A DNA stretch of 41,843 nt from contig JANYHF010000104.1 in NCBI GenBank assembly GCA_025359185.1, positions 1 to 41,843 on the forward strand, written 5' to 3'. Shown piece by piece: positions 1 to 11,031 of the stretch. How positions within the stretch are numbered: the first letter of the stretch is position 1; the number at the start of each line of letters is the position of its first letter. The notes beneath the pieces were generated by a model that saw only the letters and a list, made by a program, of their open reading frames with translations, made no database searches and was not told the origin of the DNA. The position numbers were made by a program, and so were the translations under genes. The DNA is from Hyphomicrobiaceae bacterium. Its GTDB lineage: Bacteria > Pseudomonadota > Alphaproteobacteria > Rhizobiales > Hyphomicrobiaceae.

Positions 1-195
1 AAGCCAAATGGCTTGCTAGGAAGAGCAACGCACTCATCGGCCAAAATCGCCACGCCGCGAAGCGGTGAGGTGAAAACTGTCTGACTGCGGCGTCGCTTTG
101 CTTTCCAATACGAGTGTATTGGCGGCGCAAATCGCCTTGCACTCAGCCAGTTTTGACCTCATCCAGCTCCAACCCATAACTGACGACAGGCCCTA
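1..195. repeat. Terminal palindromic repeat, left copy
   Basis: Bases 1-69 are the reverse complement of 41769-41701 with two mismatches (67 of 69). Bases 171-195, starting aacccataactgacg and ending in ccta, recur unchanged and in the same orientation at 41819-41843. Inside lies a 94-base dyad (67-160) centred exactly on the hairpin ccaatac-gagt-gtattgg (105-122), and a short dyad aagcca-aa-tggctt sits at 1-14. No coding frame belongs to it. It looks like one copy of a dispersed, partly palindromic MITE-like element. The right-hand copy lacks the 94-base dyad. Confidence 0.75.
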
Positions 196-423
196 ATCCA
201 AACGCTACTCCACCGCCATTAATTTGTCGCCTCCGATAGTTGCTTTCGCCCTGTTCTTGCTCACAGCCAGGGGTTCATGACGTTGGCCGGCAACCCGACC
301 AAGATGTAAGGCGGTGTTAGACTGACGAGGATAGCAACAGTGCGGTCTGAACGGGTAGCCCGGTTTGCGTTCCTTGGCCGCGTTGAAGACCACAGCTCCA
401 ACCCGCGCGAAAGGCGGTAGCCC
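196..423. other. Intergenic stretch, no gene seen
   Basis: This lies between the left repeat and the end of the DHDPS-family gene. Two overlapping minus-strand open frames (205-393 and 261-476) cross it, but neither has a recognisable motif, and the second runs into the end of the neighbouring gene. I see no promoter, RNA gene or terminator that I can defend. Confidence 0.5.
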
Positions 424-1347
424 TCATAGCCGCACATTGGGAAGGCTGTCGCCAAATTCAGTGATGAATGCTGCAATGCCGGCGTGATCTTGTGCCGATA
501 GCGGGAAGGACGGGCGGCGGCAGTAGGCAGACTGGATCAACCCGCGCGCGGCCAGGATTGCTTTTTCAATGGCGACGATGTGTTCGACACCGGTCATCCA
601 GCCTTTGATCCAGGGGAGCAACCGACTATGCGACGCCGCAAAGCCAGCCATGTCGCCCGCGTCGAGCAGCGCTTGCGCCGCCTGGTAGAGTTCGACGAAT
701 GAGCAGCCCGGCTGCACGCCATTGGCGCCATGCGCAATAGCTTCAGGCCAGTGAAGCCCGGCATACCCAACGAGTACGGATGGCCGGCGCGTTGCCGTGG
801 CGAACAGCTCATCGATCGCTGCGCCCGGCGGCGTCGCCTCGACTTTTACGGCTGCGATGGTCCCGTGCTGGCCGATTAGGCCGGCTATGCTGGCGCAGTT
901 GATGCCAGTCCCGGCCTCATTGGGGGCAAACTGTATGACGACAGGCACATCGACAGCCTCGGCGATGGCGCTAATATGGTCGAGGATCTGCAGCTTGGAA
1001 GGCGAGAGGAAAAACGGGGGAAAGATGTTGATGGCCCCGGCGCCTGCATCCACGTAGCGGCGCGCGCGTGTGACGGCGACGTCGGCGGAATGGTCGGTGA
1101 CTGAGGCGATAATAGCGAGTTGGCTGCCACGTGCGCATTGCACATAAAGCGCCAACAGCGTGCCGCGCTCGTCATCGGTAAGCTTGGGGAATTCGCTCGC
1201 CAAGCCAAACAGCAGCGAACTGCGTACCTCTCTTGCGATGATGTGTTCGGCGACACGGGCAAAGCCTGCAAGGTCCAACCGCCCATCGGCCTCGAACGGG
1301 ACCGCGATGACCGGGCTGACACCCCGTAATTGTAAAGCAACGGCCAT
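424..1347 (-). CDS. DHDPS/N-acetylneuraminate lyase family protein, altered active site
   Basis: A 307-residue protein spanning the whole dihydrodipicolinate synthase family (TIM barrel, usual length about 290-310). The Schiff-base lysine is present at K168 in AAVKVE. Two family hallmarks are changed. The GTTGE loop reads G48-L-A-S-E52, so the paired threonines of the proton relay are absent. The Y-N-x-P motif reads Q139-F-A-P142, so the catalytic tyrosine is replaced by glutamine. It is therefore unlikely to be the housekeeping DapA and may act on another 2-keto acid or aldehyde. It is divergent from the GntR, PLP-enzyme and ABC-importer genes and probably belongs to the same catabolic module. 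The start ATG at 1347 gives a normal family N-terminus. Family assignment is firm, substrate unknown. Confidence 0.85.
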   Translation of the reverse strand: MAVALQLRGVSPVIAVPFEADGRLDLAGFARVAEHIIAREVRSSLLFGLASEFPKLTDDERGTLLALYVQCARGSQLAIIASVTDHSADVAVTRARRYVDAGAGAINIFPPFFLSPSKLQILDHISAIAEAVDVPVVIQFAPNEAGTGINCASIAGLIGQHGTIAAVKVEATPPGAAIDELFATATRRPSVLVGYAGLHWPEAIAHGANGVQPGCSFVELYQAAQALLDAGDMAGFAASHSRLLPWIKGWMTGVEHIVAIEKAILAARGLIQSAYCRRPSFPLSAQDHAGIAAFITEFGDSLPNVRL

Positions 1348-1634
1348 ACCGGTAATCCGTGTACCACGTGTTGCGCTAGTTTGCTCGTAAATACGGGGAC
1401 ATTTTTTCCGTCCACCGCGAATTTGCTGAGCAATCTGCTAATAAAATCCACCAACCGCGTCCAAGCCGATTTTGCGCCCATCGCCTATGACGACGCCGCT
1501 ATCGATGTGAACACGCTCCATCGGTTCAAACTCCGTACGAAAGCCTACAACAAATTCGTGCCCCCGATCAGGGCCTGCGTGGAAATTTGGTTTGCAGAGA
1601 CTTGACTCTCGGCTAACGGTATCCAACAAATAAG
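1348..1634. promoter_or_regulatory. Divergent intergenic region between DHDPS-like and GntR genes
   Basis: These 287 bases separate two divergent genes and must hold both promoters. A TTGACT hexamer occurs near 1603-1608, just upstream of the regulator, but I could not pair it with a convincing -10. I found no clear GntR operator dyad. An 83-codon minus-strand frame (1438-1689) also crosses the region. It has no motif I recognise and overlaps the regulator start, so it is not called as a gene. Confidence 0.4.
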
Positions 1635-2393
1635 ATGTCAGACCAATTCTGTTGCCTCGGATGCTCCATGACCGGCGTGCGAAGTTCATCAGTTGAGCGC
1701 CTCTCTCCGCTGCCGTCCCTCGACCGGACGGGTGCCGTGATGCGTGCGGTCAGCGGTTATATCGGGCGCTCGAAACTCAAGCCAGGTGAAAAGTTGCCGA
1801 CGGAACGGCAATTGATGCAATCGCTCGCCGTCGGGCGCTCGACAGTCCGCGAAGTTCTTCGCCAGCTCCAGACCCTTGGAATCGTCGAAACGCGGCAAGG
1901 CAGCGGCACCTATCTGCGCCGCGCCGTTTCAGCCAACGCCATCCACATGCCGCTGACGATCGATAGCGCGTCGACGCGCGATCGGCTGCTGCAGACGCTG
2001 GAGGTGCGGCGTGGCCTGGAAGTAGAGGTCTCCGCACTAGCGGCAGCCCGCCGCACGCGGGAAGAGCTTGCACATATTGAAACCAAACTTGATGAGATGG
2101 AGCGTATACATCTGGCAACCGGAGATGCGGCGCGCGAGGATCTCGCCTTCCATCTCGCCATTTACGACTCAGCTCAAAACCCCATGTTCCGTCAGCTCTT
2201 GGAACAGATGCGCGAGGCCTTTCAAGGGTTCTGGCGCAAACCGTTCAACAGGCAGGATTTTGCCAGCCGCACGTTTCCGTTGCATCGCAAGCTGTTCGAA
2301 GCCGTCCGCGATCAGGACGCCAAGCGGGCCAGGCGCGTGACTCTGGCGATTTTGGCCATCGTCGAGGACGACATCATGGAGATGTCGCGATGA
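1635..2393 (+). CDS. GntR-family regulator, FadR/FCD subfamily
   Basis: A transcription factor with an N-terminal winged helix (about residues 30-95: PGEKLPTERQL, then VGRSTVREVLRQL and the wing TRQGSGTYL) and an all-helical C-terminal FCD domain (about 110-245). FCD domains bind small carboxylic acids or sugar acids, often through a metal held by Asp and His residues. ED..FH (about 168-173), with later His residues, fits that pattern. The 3' end overlaps the PLP-enzyme gene by ATGA, so the two are translationally coupled. It probably controls the downstream importer and the divergent DHDPS-like gene. Starts at 1635 and 1668 are both possible. Neither has a strong ribosome binding site, and 1668 would remove a cysteine-rich leader that is not family-typical. 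Confidence 0.88.
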   Translation: MSDQFCCLGCSMTGVRSSSVERLSPLPSLDRTGAVMRAVSGYIGRSKLKPGEKLPTERQLMQSLAVGRSTVREVLRQLQTLGIVETRQGSGTYLRRAVSANAIHMPLTIDSASTRDRLLQTLEVRRGLEVEVSALAAARRTREELAHIETKLDEMERIHLATGDAAREDLAFHLAIYDSAQNPMFRQLLEQMREAFQGFWRKPFNRQDFASRTFPLHRKLFEAVRDQDAKRARRVTLAILAIVEDDIMEMSR

Positions 2394-3562
2394 GCGGCCG
2401 CGACGATCCTTTCAAACGGGCCAGCGTGATCGTCGCCCATGATGGGGCGTATCCTTATGACGCTGTCGTGCCGCCGATTGTTCAGACGTCGCTATTTACG
2501 TTCGGCAGCTGCGAGGAAATGGCGTCGACCTATCGCGGTGAGCGCCAGCGCTATGTCTATTCGCGCACGACCAACCCAACCGTGCGGCTGTTCGAGGAGA
2601 AGATCGCCGGGCTGGAAGGCGCCGATGACGCCATCGGATTTGCCAGCGGTATGGGCGCGATCTCGGGCAGTGTGTTGGCGTTCGTTGAGCCCGGTGACCG
2701 CATCGTCTGCGTAAAGCACGTTTATCCTGATGCCTACCGCCTGTTTGAGACACTGCTGAAATCCTGGAATGTGTCCACGACCTATGTTGATGGGCTTGAC
2801 CACGAGGCGGTGGCTGCGGCCCTGCCGGGGGCAAAACTCTTCTACATGGAGAGCCCGACCAGCTGGCTTATGCAAAGCCACAATGTGGCAGCGCTCGCCA
2901 AGCTGGCAAAAGCGAACGGCGTCGTCACCCTGATCGACAACAGCTGGGCGACGCCAGTGTTCCAGCAGCCGGTGACGCTAGGCGTCGATATCGTTCTGCA
3001 TTCGGCCTCGAAATACATCGGCGGCCATAGCGATGTGGTTGCCGGCGTAGCCGCAGGCCGGGTTGACCTGATCAAACAAATCCGCACCAAGATCTGTCCC
3101 TATCTCGGGGCCAAGCTCGCGCCATTTGATGCCTGGCTGCTGCTGCGCGGGCTGCGCACCCTGCCGGCGCGGATGCAGGCGCATGAGGCCGCAGCGTTGT
3201 CGGTCGCCCGCCGCCTCGCTGCGCATCCTCGCGTGGCCAAGGTCTACCATCCGGGCCTCGGCAATCATCTGCCTGCGGGCCTGTCGGGCACGTCTGGACT
3301 GTTCTCGTTCGAATTCGACAGCACAGTCGACATTCCTGCCTTCTGCGATGCAACGAAACTCTTCAAGCTCGGCGTCAGCTGGGGCGGGCATGAGAGCCTC
3401 GTCGTACCGGCTCTGGTCACGCGTGGCCAGGCGGCTGGCCCCAATTCGGCGCTCGACTTCGGCGTCAACGAAAACGTCGTCCGCCTGCATGTCGGCCTGG
3501 AAGGTGCCGATGCGCTGTGGGACGATCTCTCCAATGCTATCACCGGTTCGACCCGCCGATGA
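2390..3562 (+). CDS. Cys/Met-metabolism PLP-dependent enzyme (cystathionine lyase-like)
   Basis: A 390-residue fold-type I PLP enzyme of the trans-sulfuration family (cystathionine beta/gamma-lyase, methionine gamma-lyase). Family landmarks are the YSRTTNPT substrate/cofactor loop (57-64), the SGMGAIS phosphate-binding loop (86-92), D183 in LIDNSWATP, and the PLP lysine K208 in HSASKYIGGHSD. The C-terminal arginine that binds the substrate carboxylate lies in NVVRLHVGLE. It overlaps the GntR gene by four bases and precedes the solute-binding-protein gene by about 60 bases. The pairing with a DHDPS-like protein and a sugar-type importer suggests breakdown of an imported amino-acid or sulfur compound rather than housekeeping methionine synthesis, but the exact reaction (beta- or gamma-elimination) cannot be read from the sequence. 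Confidence 0.88.
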   Translation: MSGRDDPFKRASVIVAHDGAYPYDAVVPPIVQTSLFTFGSCEEMASTYRGERQRYVYSRTTNPTVRLFEEKIAGLEGADDAIGFASGMGAISGSVLAFVEPGDRIVCVKHVYPDAYRLFETLLKSWNVSTTYVDGLDHEAVAAALPGAKLFYMESPTSWLMQSHNVAALAKLAKANGVVTLIDNSWATPVFQQPVTLGVDIVLHSASKYIGGHSDVVAGVAAGRVDLIKQIRTKICPYLGAKLAPFDAWLLLRGLRTLPARMQAHEAAALSVARRLAAHPRVAKVYHPGLGNHLPAGLSGTSGLFSFEFDSTVDIPAFCDATKLFKLGVSWGGHESLVVPALVTRGQAAGPNSALDFGVNENVVRLHVGLEGADALWDDLSNAITGSTRR

Positions 3563-3622
3563 CGGACTGGCCTCGGGTCAACGTTTTGACTGCAACGAAA
3601 ACTGTAAACTGGAGGAGACACC

Positions 3623-4885
3623 ATGATCCGAAAACTTCTCATCGCCGCCGGCGCGTCGCTGATGCTGGCGCCATCGGCGCTCGCCGATACGACGCTGAAA
3701 TTGACCGAAGTCATCACCAGCCCCGAACGTACAGAAACACTCAAGGAAATCGTCAAAACCTTCGAGGCAGCCAATCCGGGCACCAAGGTCGAAATCACCT
3801 CGCTGCCCTGGGGCCAGGCTTTCGAGAAATTCGCCACCATGGTGTCTGCCGGCGATACGCCCGACGTGGTCGAGATGCCCGACCGCTGGATGTCGCTCTA
3901 TGCCAGCAAGGGAATGCTCGAGAGCCTCGAGCCCTATCTCGCCAAATGGGACCACACCAAGGATCTCAACAGCCGGGCCCTGGAACTCGGCCGTTACGTT
4001 GATAAAAAGACCGCCTACGCCCTTCCCTACGGCTTCTATCTCCGCGCCATGTTCTACAACAAGAAGCTGTTCGCCCAAGCTGGCATTGCCGCGCCACCTA
4101 AGACGCTGGCTGAGTTCGTCGACGCCGCCAACAAGGTTGCCAAAATCCCCGGCAAATATGGCTATTGCCTGCGCGGTGGTCCGGGCGGCCTCAACGGCTG
4201 GATGATGTTCGGCGCGACCGGTGCTGGCGACAACACGTTCTTCAAGGCGGACGGCACCTCGACAGTCGCCGATGCCGGCTGGATCAAGGGCATGAGCGTC
4301 CTCACCGATCTCTACAAGAGTGGCGCGGCGCCCAAGGACAGCGTCAACTGGGGCTTCAACGAGATCGTCTCGGGCTTCTATTCGGGCACCTGCGCCATGC
4401 TCGACCAGGACCCGGATGCGCTGATCGCCATCGCCGAACGGATGAACAAGGACGACTACGACGTGGTGCCGATGCCCAAGGGCGAAAACGGCAAGGCTTT
4501 CCCGACCTTAGGCTATGCGTCCTGGTCGATTTTCGCCAATTCCAAGCAGAAGGATTTGGCCTGGAAGCTAATCGCGACGCTCGATGGTCCCGAAGGCAAT
4601 ATCGCCTGGAACAAGAAGATTGGTGCCCTGCCGATCTACAAGACGGCCGAGAGCGATCCGTTCTACGCCGATCCGAAGTTTAAAGGGTGGTTCGCCGAAC
4701 TTGCCGACAAGGACGTTGTGCTGACATCGATGCCGACCTATCTGCCTGAGTTCGCCTTCTTCGCTGACAGTCTGGCGGTGAAGACGACGCAGCAGGCGCT
4801 GCTAGGCCAGCTGGCACCCGATGCGATGGCTAAGCAGTGGGCAGAGTATCTAACCAAGGCGCAACAGAAATATTTGGGCAAATAA
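3623..4885 (+). CDS. ABC importer periplasmic solute-binding protein, family 1
   Basis: A 420-residue extracellular solute-binding protein of the maltose/glycerol-phosphate type (CUT1 class). A Sec signal peptide is visible (MIRKLLIAAGASLMLAPSAL, cleavage expected after ALA near residue 21), with no lipobox, so it should be a free periplasmic protein. The mature part begins TTLKLTEV and has the typical EIVKTFEAANPGTKVEI start of a type II binding fold. A good ribosome binding site (GGAGGAG) precedes ATG 3623. It belongs with the two permeases and the ATPase that follow. The ligand is unknown: sugars or polyols are usual for the class, but the enzyme neighbours leave other solutes open. Confidence 0.9.
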   Translation: MIRKLLIAAGASLMLAPSALADTTLKLTEVITSPERTETLKEIVKTFEAANPGTKVEITSLPWGQAFEKFATMVSAGDTPDVVEMPDRWMSLYASKGMLESLEPYLAKWDHTKDLNSRALELGRYVDKKTAYALPYGFYLRAMFYNKKLFAQAGIAAPPKTLAEFVDAANKVAKIPGKYGYCLRGGPGGLNGWMMFGATGAGDNTFFKADGTSTVADAGWIKGMSVLTDLYKSGAAPKDSVNWGFNEIVSGFYSGTCAMLDQDPDALIAIAERMNKDDYDVVPMPKGENGKAFPTLGYASWSIFANSKQKDLAWKLIATLDGPEGNIAWNKKIGALPIYKTAESDPFYADPKFKGWFAELADKDVVLTSMPTYLPEFAFFADSLAVKTTQQALLGQLAPDAMAKQWAEYLTKAQQKYLGK

Positions 4886-4911
4886 AGATTCGCTCGCTGT
4901 TGTGGGTATGA

Positions 4912-4977
4912 CCCGCCCCACCCCCCACCCTGTTCTTCCCTCTTGAGGGAAAAAGCACAGGATGAGGGTGGGGCGGG
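4912..4977. repeat. GC-rich palindromic repeat between binding-protein and permease genes
   Basis: An imperfect 66-base hairpin. The outer arms are cccgccccaccc (4912-4923) and gggtggggcggg (4966-4977), and the inner stem is ttccctc-tt-gagggaa (4937-4952). It resembles the larger palindrome at 40777-40881 in base composition and layout and is probably the same dispersed family. It lies in the only large gap (146 bases) of the importer operon, directly after the binding-protein gene, a position where a stable stem can protect the upstream message. Confidence 0.75.
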
Positions 4978-5031
4978 AAAGTCGCGGGGGCGTCTGCCCT
5001 CGCCTGAGCTGCCGTATGCGGGACTGACCTG

Positions 5032-5967
5032 ATGACGGTTGCGATTGATCAAAGCATGGCTATTCGCCATCGCCGGGCGTGGAGTTCCCGCGTCCTGGCT
5101 GTGTCGGAGCCATGGCTCTATGCTTCGCCGGCCGTCATCTTGCTGTCGGCCATCCTGCTGGTGCCCCTGGCGATTGGCATTTCTTACGCCTTTCGCGACA
5201 TCCAATTGCTCGATCCGATGAGCGGAGGCTATGTTGGCTTGTCGCATTTCAGCGAGATCTGGAACGACGCCAATTTCTGGAACGCCTTGCGCAATACGCT
5301 GCAATGGACGGTTGTTTCCGTAATCCTGCAATTCGTCTTTGGCCTGATCCTTGCGCTGATGCTGAATCGGCCCTTCCCCGGCCGCGCCGTGGTTCAGGCG
5401 TTGGTGTTTCTGCCTTGGGCCGTACCCGCCTTTCTGTCCGGCCTCAACTGGGCCTGGCTGTTCAATCCCGTTGTCGGTCCCATTCCGCATTGGATGGTCG
5501 CGCTGGGCTTGGCGTCCACGCCTGAGAACATCCTGTCCGATCCGAGCCATGCCTTGTGGGGGCCGATCATCGCCATTGTCTGGTGGGGCATTCCGTTCTT
5601 CGCGATCACGCTTTTGGCAGCACTCCAATCCATTCCCAAGGACATCTACGAAGCTGCTGAGATCGACGGCGCGGGTCCGCTGCAACGCTTCGCGTCCATC
5701 ACTGTCCCATTCCTCGCCCCCACCATCGCCATCACGCTGCTGCTGCGTGCGGTATGGATTTCCAATTCGGCCGACCTCATCGTCGTCATGACTAAGGGCG
5801 GGCCGGCGGACTCGACACAAATCGTTGCCAGTTACATTTTCACCCAAGCCTTCCAGCGGCTCGATTTTGGCTATGCGTCAGCCATCGCCGTGGTGCTGTT
5901 GGTTATACTTCTCGTCTATTCGGCTCTGCTCATTTTCGTGCGCCAGAAACTTATCAAGGCGGGATGA
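5032..5967 (+). CDS. ABC importer permease, MalF/UgpA type
   Basis: A 311-residue inner-membrane permease with six predicted transmembrane segments, the first at about residues 30-55 (ASPAVILLSAILLVPLAIGI). The cytoplasmic EAA loop that docks onto the ATPase reads EAAEIDGAGPLQRFASITVPFL near residue 210. It is the first of two permeases and pairs with the MalG-type partner that begins only 10 bases after its stop. Length and topology are normal for CUT1 permeases. The start ATG 5032 gives a short basic N-terminus before the first helix. Ribosome binding is not strong here, and the palindromic repeat upstream may lower permease output relative to the binding protein. Confidence 0.9.
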   Translation: MTVAIDQSMAIRHRRAWSSRVLAVSEPWLYASPAVILLSAILLVPLAIGISYAFRDIQLLDPMSGGYVGLSHFSEIWNDANFWNALRNTLQWTVVSVILQFVFGLILALMLNRPFPGRAVVQALVFLPWAVPAFLSGLNWAWLFNPVVGPIPHWMVALGLASTPENILSDPSHALWGPIIAIVWWGIPFFAITLLAALQSIPKDIYEAAEIDGAGPLQRFASITVPFLAPTIAITLLLRAVWISNSADLIVVMTKGGPADSTQIVASYIFTQAFQRLDFGYASAIAVVLLVILLVYSALLIFVRQKLIKAG

Positions 5968-5977
5968 GGCTTTTGCG

Positions 5978-6820
5978 ATGAAAGGCTCACCATTCCGCAA
6001 AACGGCCTTCTGGGTGTTTCACTACACCGTCATCGGCCTCTATGTGGTCGTGGCGCTGTTCCCGCTTTATTGGCTTTTGAAAGTATCGGTCACGCCCAAC
6101 AACCTCCTCTATTCGGAGGGTGTGCGTATGTGGCCGTCGCGCATGACCTTTGACCACTATCTATCTGTGATCCATCATACGGATTTTCCGCTATTCTTCC
6201 GCAACAGCGTGATCGTAGCAGCGGGGACGGCCGTCTTTACCACGCTGTTCGCGGCGGGCACCGGCTATGCCTTTTCGCGCTTCGTGTTCCGGGGCAAATT
6301 CTGGCTGATCGGCCTGATGCTGGTGACGCAGATGTTCCCGCTGGTGATGATCATTGCGCCAATCTTCCGCATGTTTGCGCCGCTCGGCCTCACCAACAGC
6401 CTTACCGGCCTCATCATCATCTACACGGCCTTCAACGTGCCCTTTGCGGCGTTCCTCATGCAATCCTTCTTCGATGCCGTCCCTAGGGAACTGGAGGAGG
6501 CCGCCATGATTGATGGAGCCACGCGCTTTGGAGCACTCCGCCAGATCGTGTTGCCCCTGACGATGCCCGGCATCGCCGCAACGCTCGGTTTCATCTTCAC
6601 GGCCGCTTGGAGCGAGCTCCTGTTCGCCCTGATGCTCAACTCGAAGCAGGACACCACCACCTTCCCTGTCGGCCTGCTGACTTTCGTCTCGAAATTCTCA
6701 GTCGACTTCGGACAGATGATGGCGGCTGGCGTGCTGGCGCTCATCCCGGTCTGCATCTTTTTCTTTATAATCCAGCGCCATCTCGTGCAGGGCCTGACCG
6801 CCGGCGCGGTCAAAGGCTGA
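5978..6820 (+). CDS. ABC importer permease, MalG/UgpE type
   Basis: A 280-residue permease with six membrane helices and the EAA motif EEAAMIDGATRFGALRQIVLPL near residue 180. The frame is open upstream to 5825, but that part overlaps the first permease and is not family-like. ATG 5978 gives the expected start MKGSPFRKTAFWVF, a basic end followed directly by helix 1. It forms the heterodimeric channel with the preceding permease. The ATPase gene starts 15 bases after its stop, so the four importer genes form one operon. Confidence 0.9.
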   Translation: MKGSPFRKTAFWVFHYTVIGLYVVVALFPLYWLLKVSVTPNNLLYSEGVRMWPSRMTFDHYLSVIHHTDFPLFFRNSVIVAAGTAVFTTLFAAGTGYAFSRFVFRGKFWLIGLMLVTQMFPLVMIIAPIFRMFAPLGLTNSLTGLIIIYTAFNVPFAAFLMQSFFDAVPRELEEAAMIDGATRFGALRQIVLPLTMPGIAATLGFIFTAAWSELLFALMLNSKQDTTTFPVGLLTFVSKFSVDFGQMMAAGVLALIPVCIFFFIIQRHLVQGLTAGAVKG

Positions 6821-6835
6821 GAGGACAACGCCGCC

Positions 6836-7918
6836 ATGGCTGCCATCGATATCACCGACGTGCACAAGAGTTTCGGCAAGGTACCGGTGCTAAAGGGCGT
6901 GGATATTGCAATCGCGTCCGGCGAGTTCGTAGTCCTGGTCGGCCCGTCGGGTTGCGGCAAGTCCACCTTGCTGCGGCTGATCGCCGGACTTGAAGAGATG
7001 TCGGCGGGCGAGATCCGCATTGGCGGCCGCGTCGTCAATGATCTGCCGCCCAAGGATCGCGACATCGCCATGGTGTTCCAGTCCTACGCGCTCTATCCCC
7101 ATATGACGGTCGCCGGCAATATGAGCTACAGCCTGAAACTCAAGCGCACCCCTCGTGAAGTGATCGCCGATGCTGTCACGTCGGCGGGCGCTAAGCTCGG
7201 CTTGGGATTGCTGCAGGAGCGCAAACCGCGCGAGCTCTCGGGTGGCCAGCGCCAGCGCGTCGCTATGGGCCGCGCCATCGTGCGCAAGCCGAAGGCCTTC
7301 CTGTTCGACGAGCCCTTGTCGAACCTCGACGCCCGCTTGCGCGAACAGATGCGCTTCGAGATCAAAAAGCTGCATCGCGAATTGGGTGCGACCTCTGTGT
7401 ACGTCACGCACGATCAGATCGAGGCGATGACCATGGCTGACCGTATTGTGGCCCTCAATGGCGGCATCATCCAGCAGGTGGGAACACCGCTGGAGCTGTA
7501 TGACGATCCGGCCAACATTTTCGTTGCCGGGTTCATCGGGTCACCGGCCATGAATTTCCTGGAGGGCAACGTGCTGCCTGGACCAGGTGGCACCGGGATC
7601 AGCGTTGGCGGTCAGACGCTCTGCCGCCTGTCGATGCCATTGGCAGGGTCTGCGCAATCCAAGGTGACTGTGGGTATCCGGCCCGAACGTGTGATGCTGG
7701 CAGGAGACACCAGCGGACTTCAGGCCCAAGTTGTCTTGGTTGAACCGACCGGGCTCGGCACCGTTCTGCATCTGGAACTTGCGGGTCAATTCCTGAAACT
7801 CTTCACAACCGAACGCCCTGCGCTCAAGATCGGTGATACGGCCGGGGTCAAAGTAGACAGTGCCGACCTGCGCTTCTTTGATGCTGCCACTGGCCAACGC
7901 ATACGTGTCGCCGGCTAG
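6836..7918 (+). CDS. ABC importer ATP-binding protein, UgpC/MalK type
   Basis: A 360-residue ATPase that powers the importer. Walker A is G36-PSGCGKST43, the signature motif is LSGGQRQRVAMGR (about 135-147), Walker B with the D-loop is FLFDEPLSNLDARLR (about 155-169) and the H-loop is VYVTHDQIEAMTMADR. The C-terminal third carries the OB/TOBE regulatory region typical of MalK/UgpC proteins (GIRPER near 280). ATG 6836 follows GAGAGGACAACGCC. The gene ends the importer operon. MalK-type ATPases are often shared between several importers, so it need not be dedicated. Confidence 0.92.
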   Translation: MAAIDITDVHKSFGKVPVLKGVDIAIASGEFVVLVGPSGCGKSTLLRLIAGLEEMSAGEIRIGGRVVNDLPPKDRDIAMVFQSYALYPHMTVAGNMSYSLKLKRTPREVIADAVTSAGAKLGLGLLQERKPRELSGGQRQRVAMGRAIVRKPKAFLFDEPLSNLDARLREQMRFEIKKLHRELGATSVYVTHDQIEAMTMADRIVALNGGIIQQVGTPLELYDDPANIFVAGFIGSPAMNFLEGNVLPGPGGTGISVGGQTLCRLSMPLAGSAQSKVTVGIRPERVMLAGDTSGLQAQVVLVEPTGLGTVLHLELAGQFLKLFTTERPALKIGDTAGVKVDSADLRFFDAATGQRIRVAG

Positions 7919-10546
<2,628 letters not shown>

Positions 10547-11031
10547 TCTGGGCGAGGGTTTATCGACGGAGACTGAGCGCAGCCAGATCTGACTCTTGAG
10601 TGATCCAAGACCAGATCGAGGCTGCGCCGATCTCTGGCCCAGCTTTTCGCGCGGAAATGGTTGCAAACACCGCCCGTCGATTTCACCGTGGAACATCTCG
10701 CTCGGCTTCAGCCGTCTGTCGAAACCTGATCCCGGCAGCCCCCGAGCCCGCTCTTTCTCAACGAATCGTCCGTGAGCACCGGTTGGTGTCGGGAGTTCAG
10801 CATCCGTCATCGACGTCGTCGTTTGACCGGGCCATCCGCTTATATTTGCGGCGGGCCTAGCGGATGACATAAGCATCGATCCTTCGCAGGGTCGGACGCG
10901 GGCGCGTTTTGTAGAAGTGGCTGGGGATGATCGCGATTTCGGTCGCGCATTTGGGCTCTGTCGTCGGCTTCGCCTTTCTGCCTTTCGGCAACAGCACCTC
11001 AAAGTCTTGTGCCCGCGTAACAGCCAGCCGC
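10547..11031. other. Intergenic region between katG and ccoN, no gene called
   Basis: Long open frames on the minus strand (for example 10523-11002) lack any motif and look like composition effects. One other minus-strand frame (about 10860-11040, 59 codons, containing the stretch AQDFEVLLPKGRKAK) looks more protein-like but has no usable start codon and may be a decayed gene. The last part of the gap before ccoN contains the FNR/FixK box listed separately. Nothing else could be supported. Confidence 0.4.

Noticed and set aside
1438-1689. 83-codon minus-strand frame between the DHDPS-like and GntR genes
   Set aside because: Its C-terminal part looks somewhat protein-like, but it overlaps the GntR start, lacks a ribosome binding site and matches no family I know.
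5044-5055. TTGATCAA near the permease start as an FNR-type site
   Set aside because: It lacks the four-base spacer of the FNR/FixK consensus and lies within coding sequence.
4738-5847. 369-codon minus-strand open frame across the binding-protein and permease genes
   Set aside because: It is antisense to two clearly recognised genes, its sequence is rich in R, Q, G and H with no motif, and it is a GC-content artefact.
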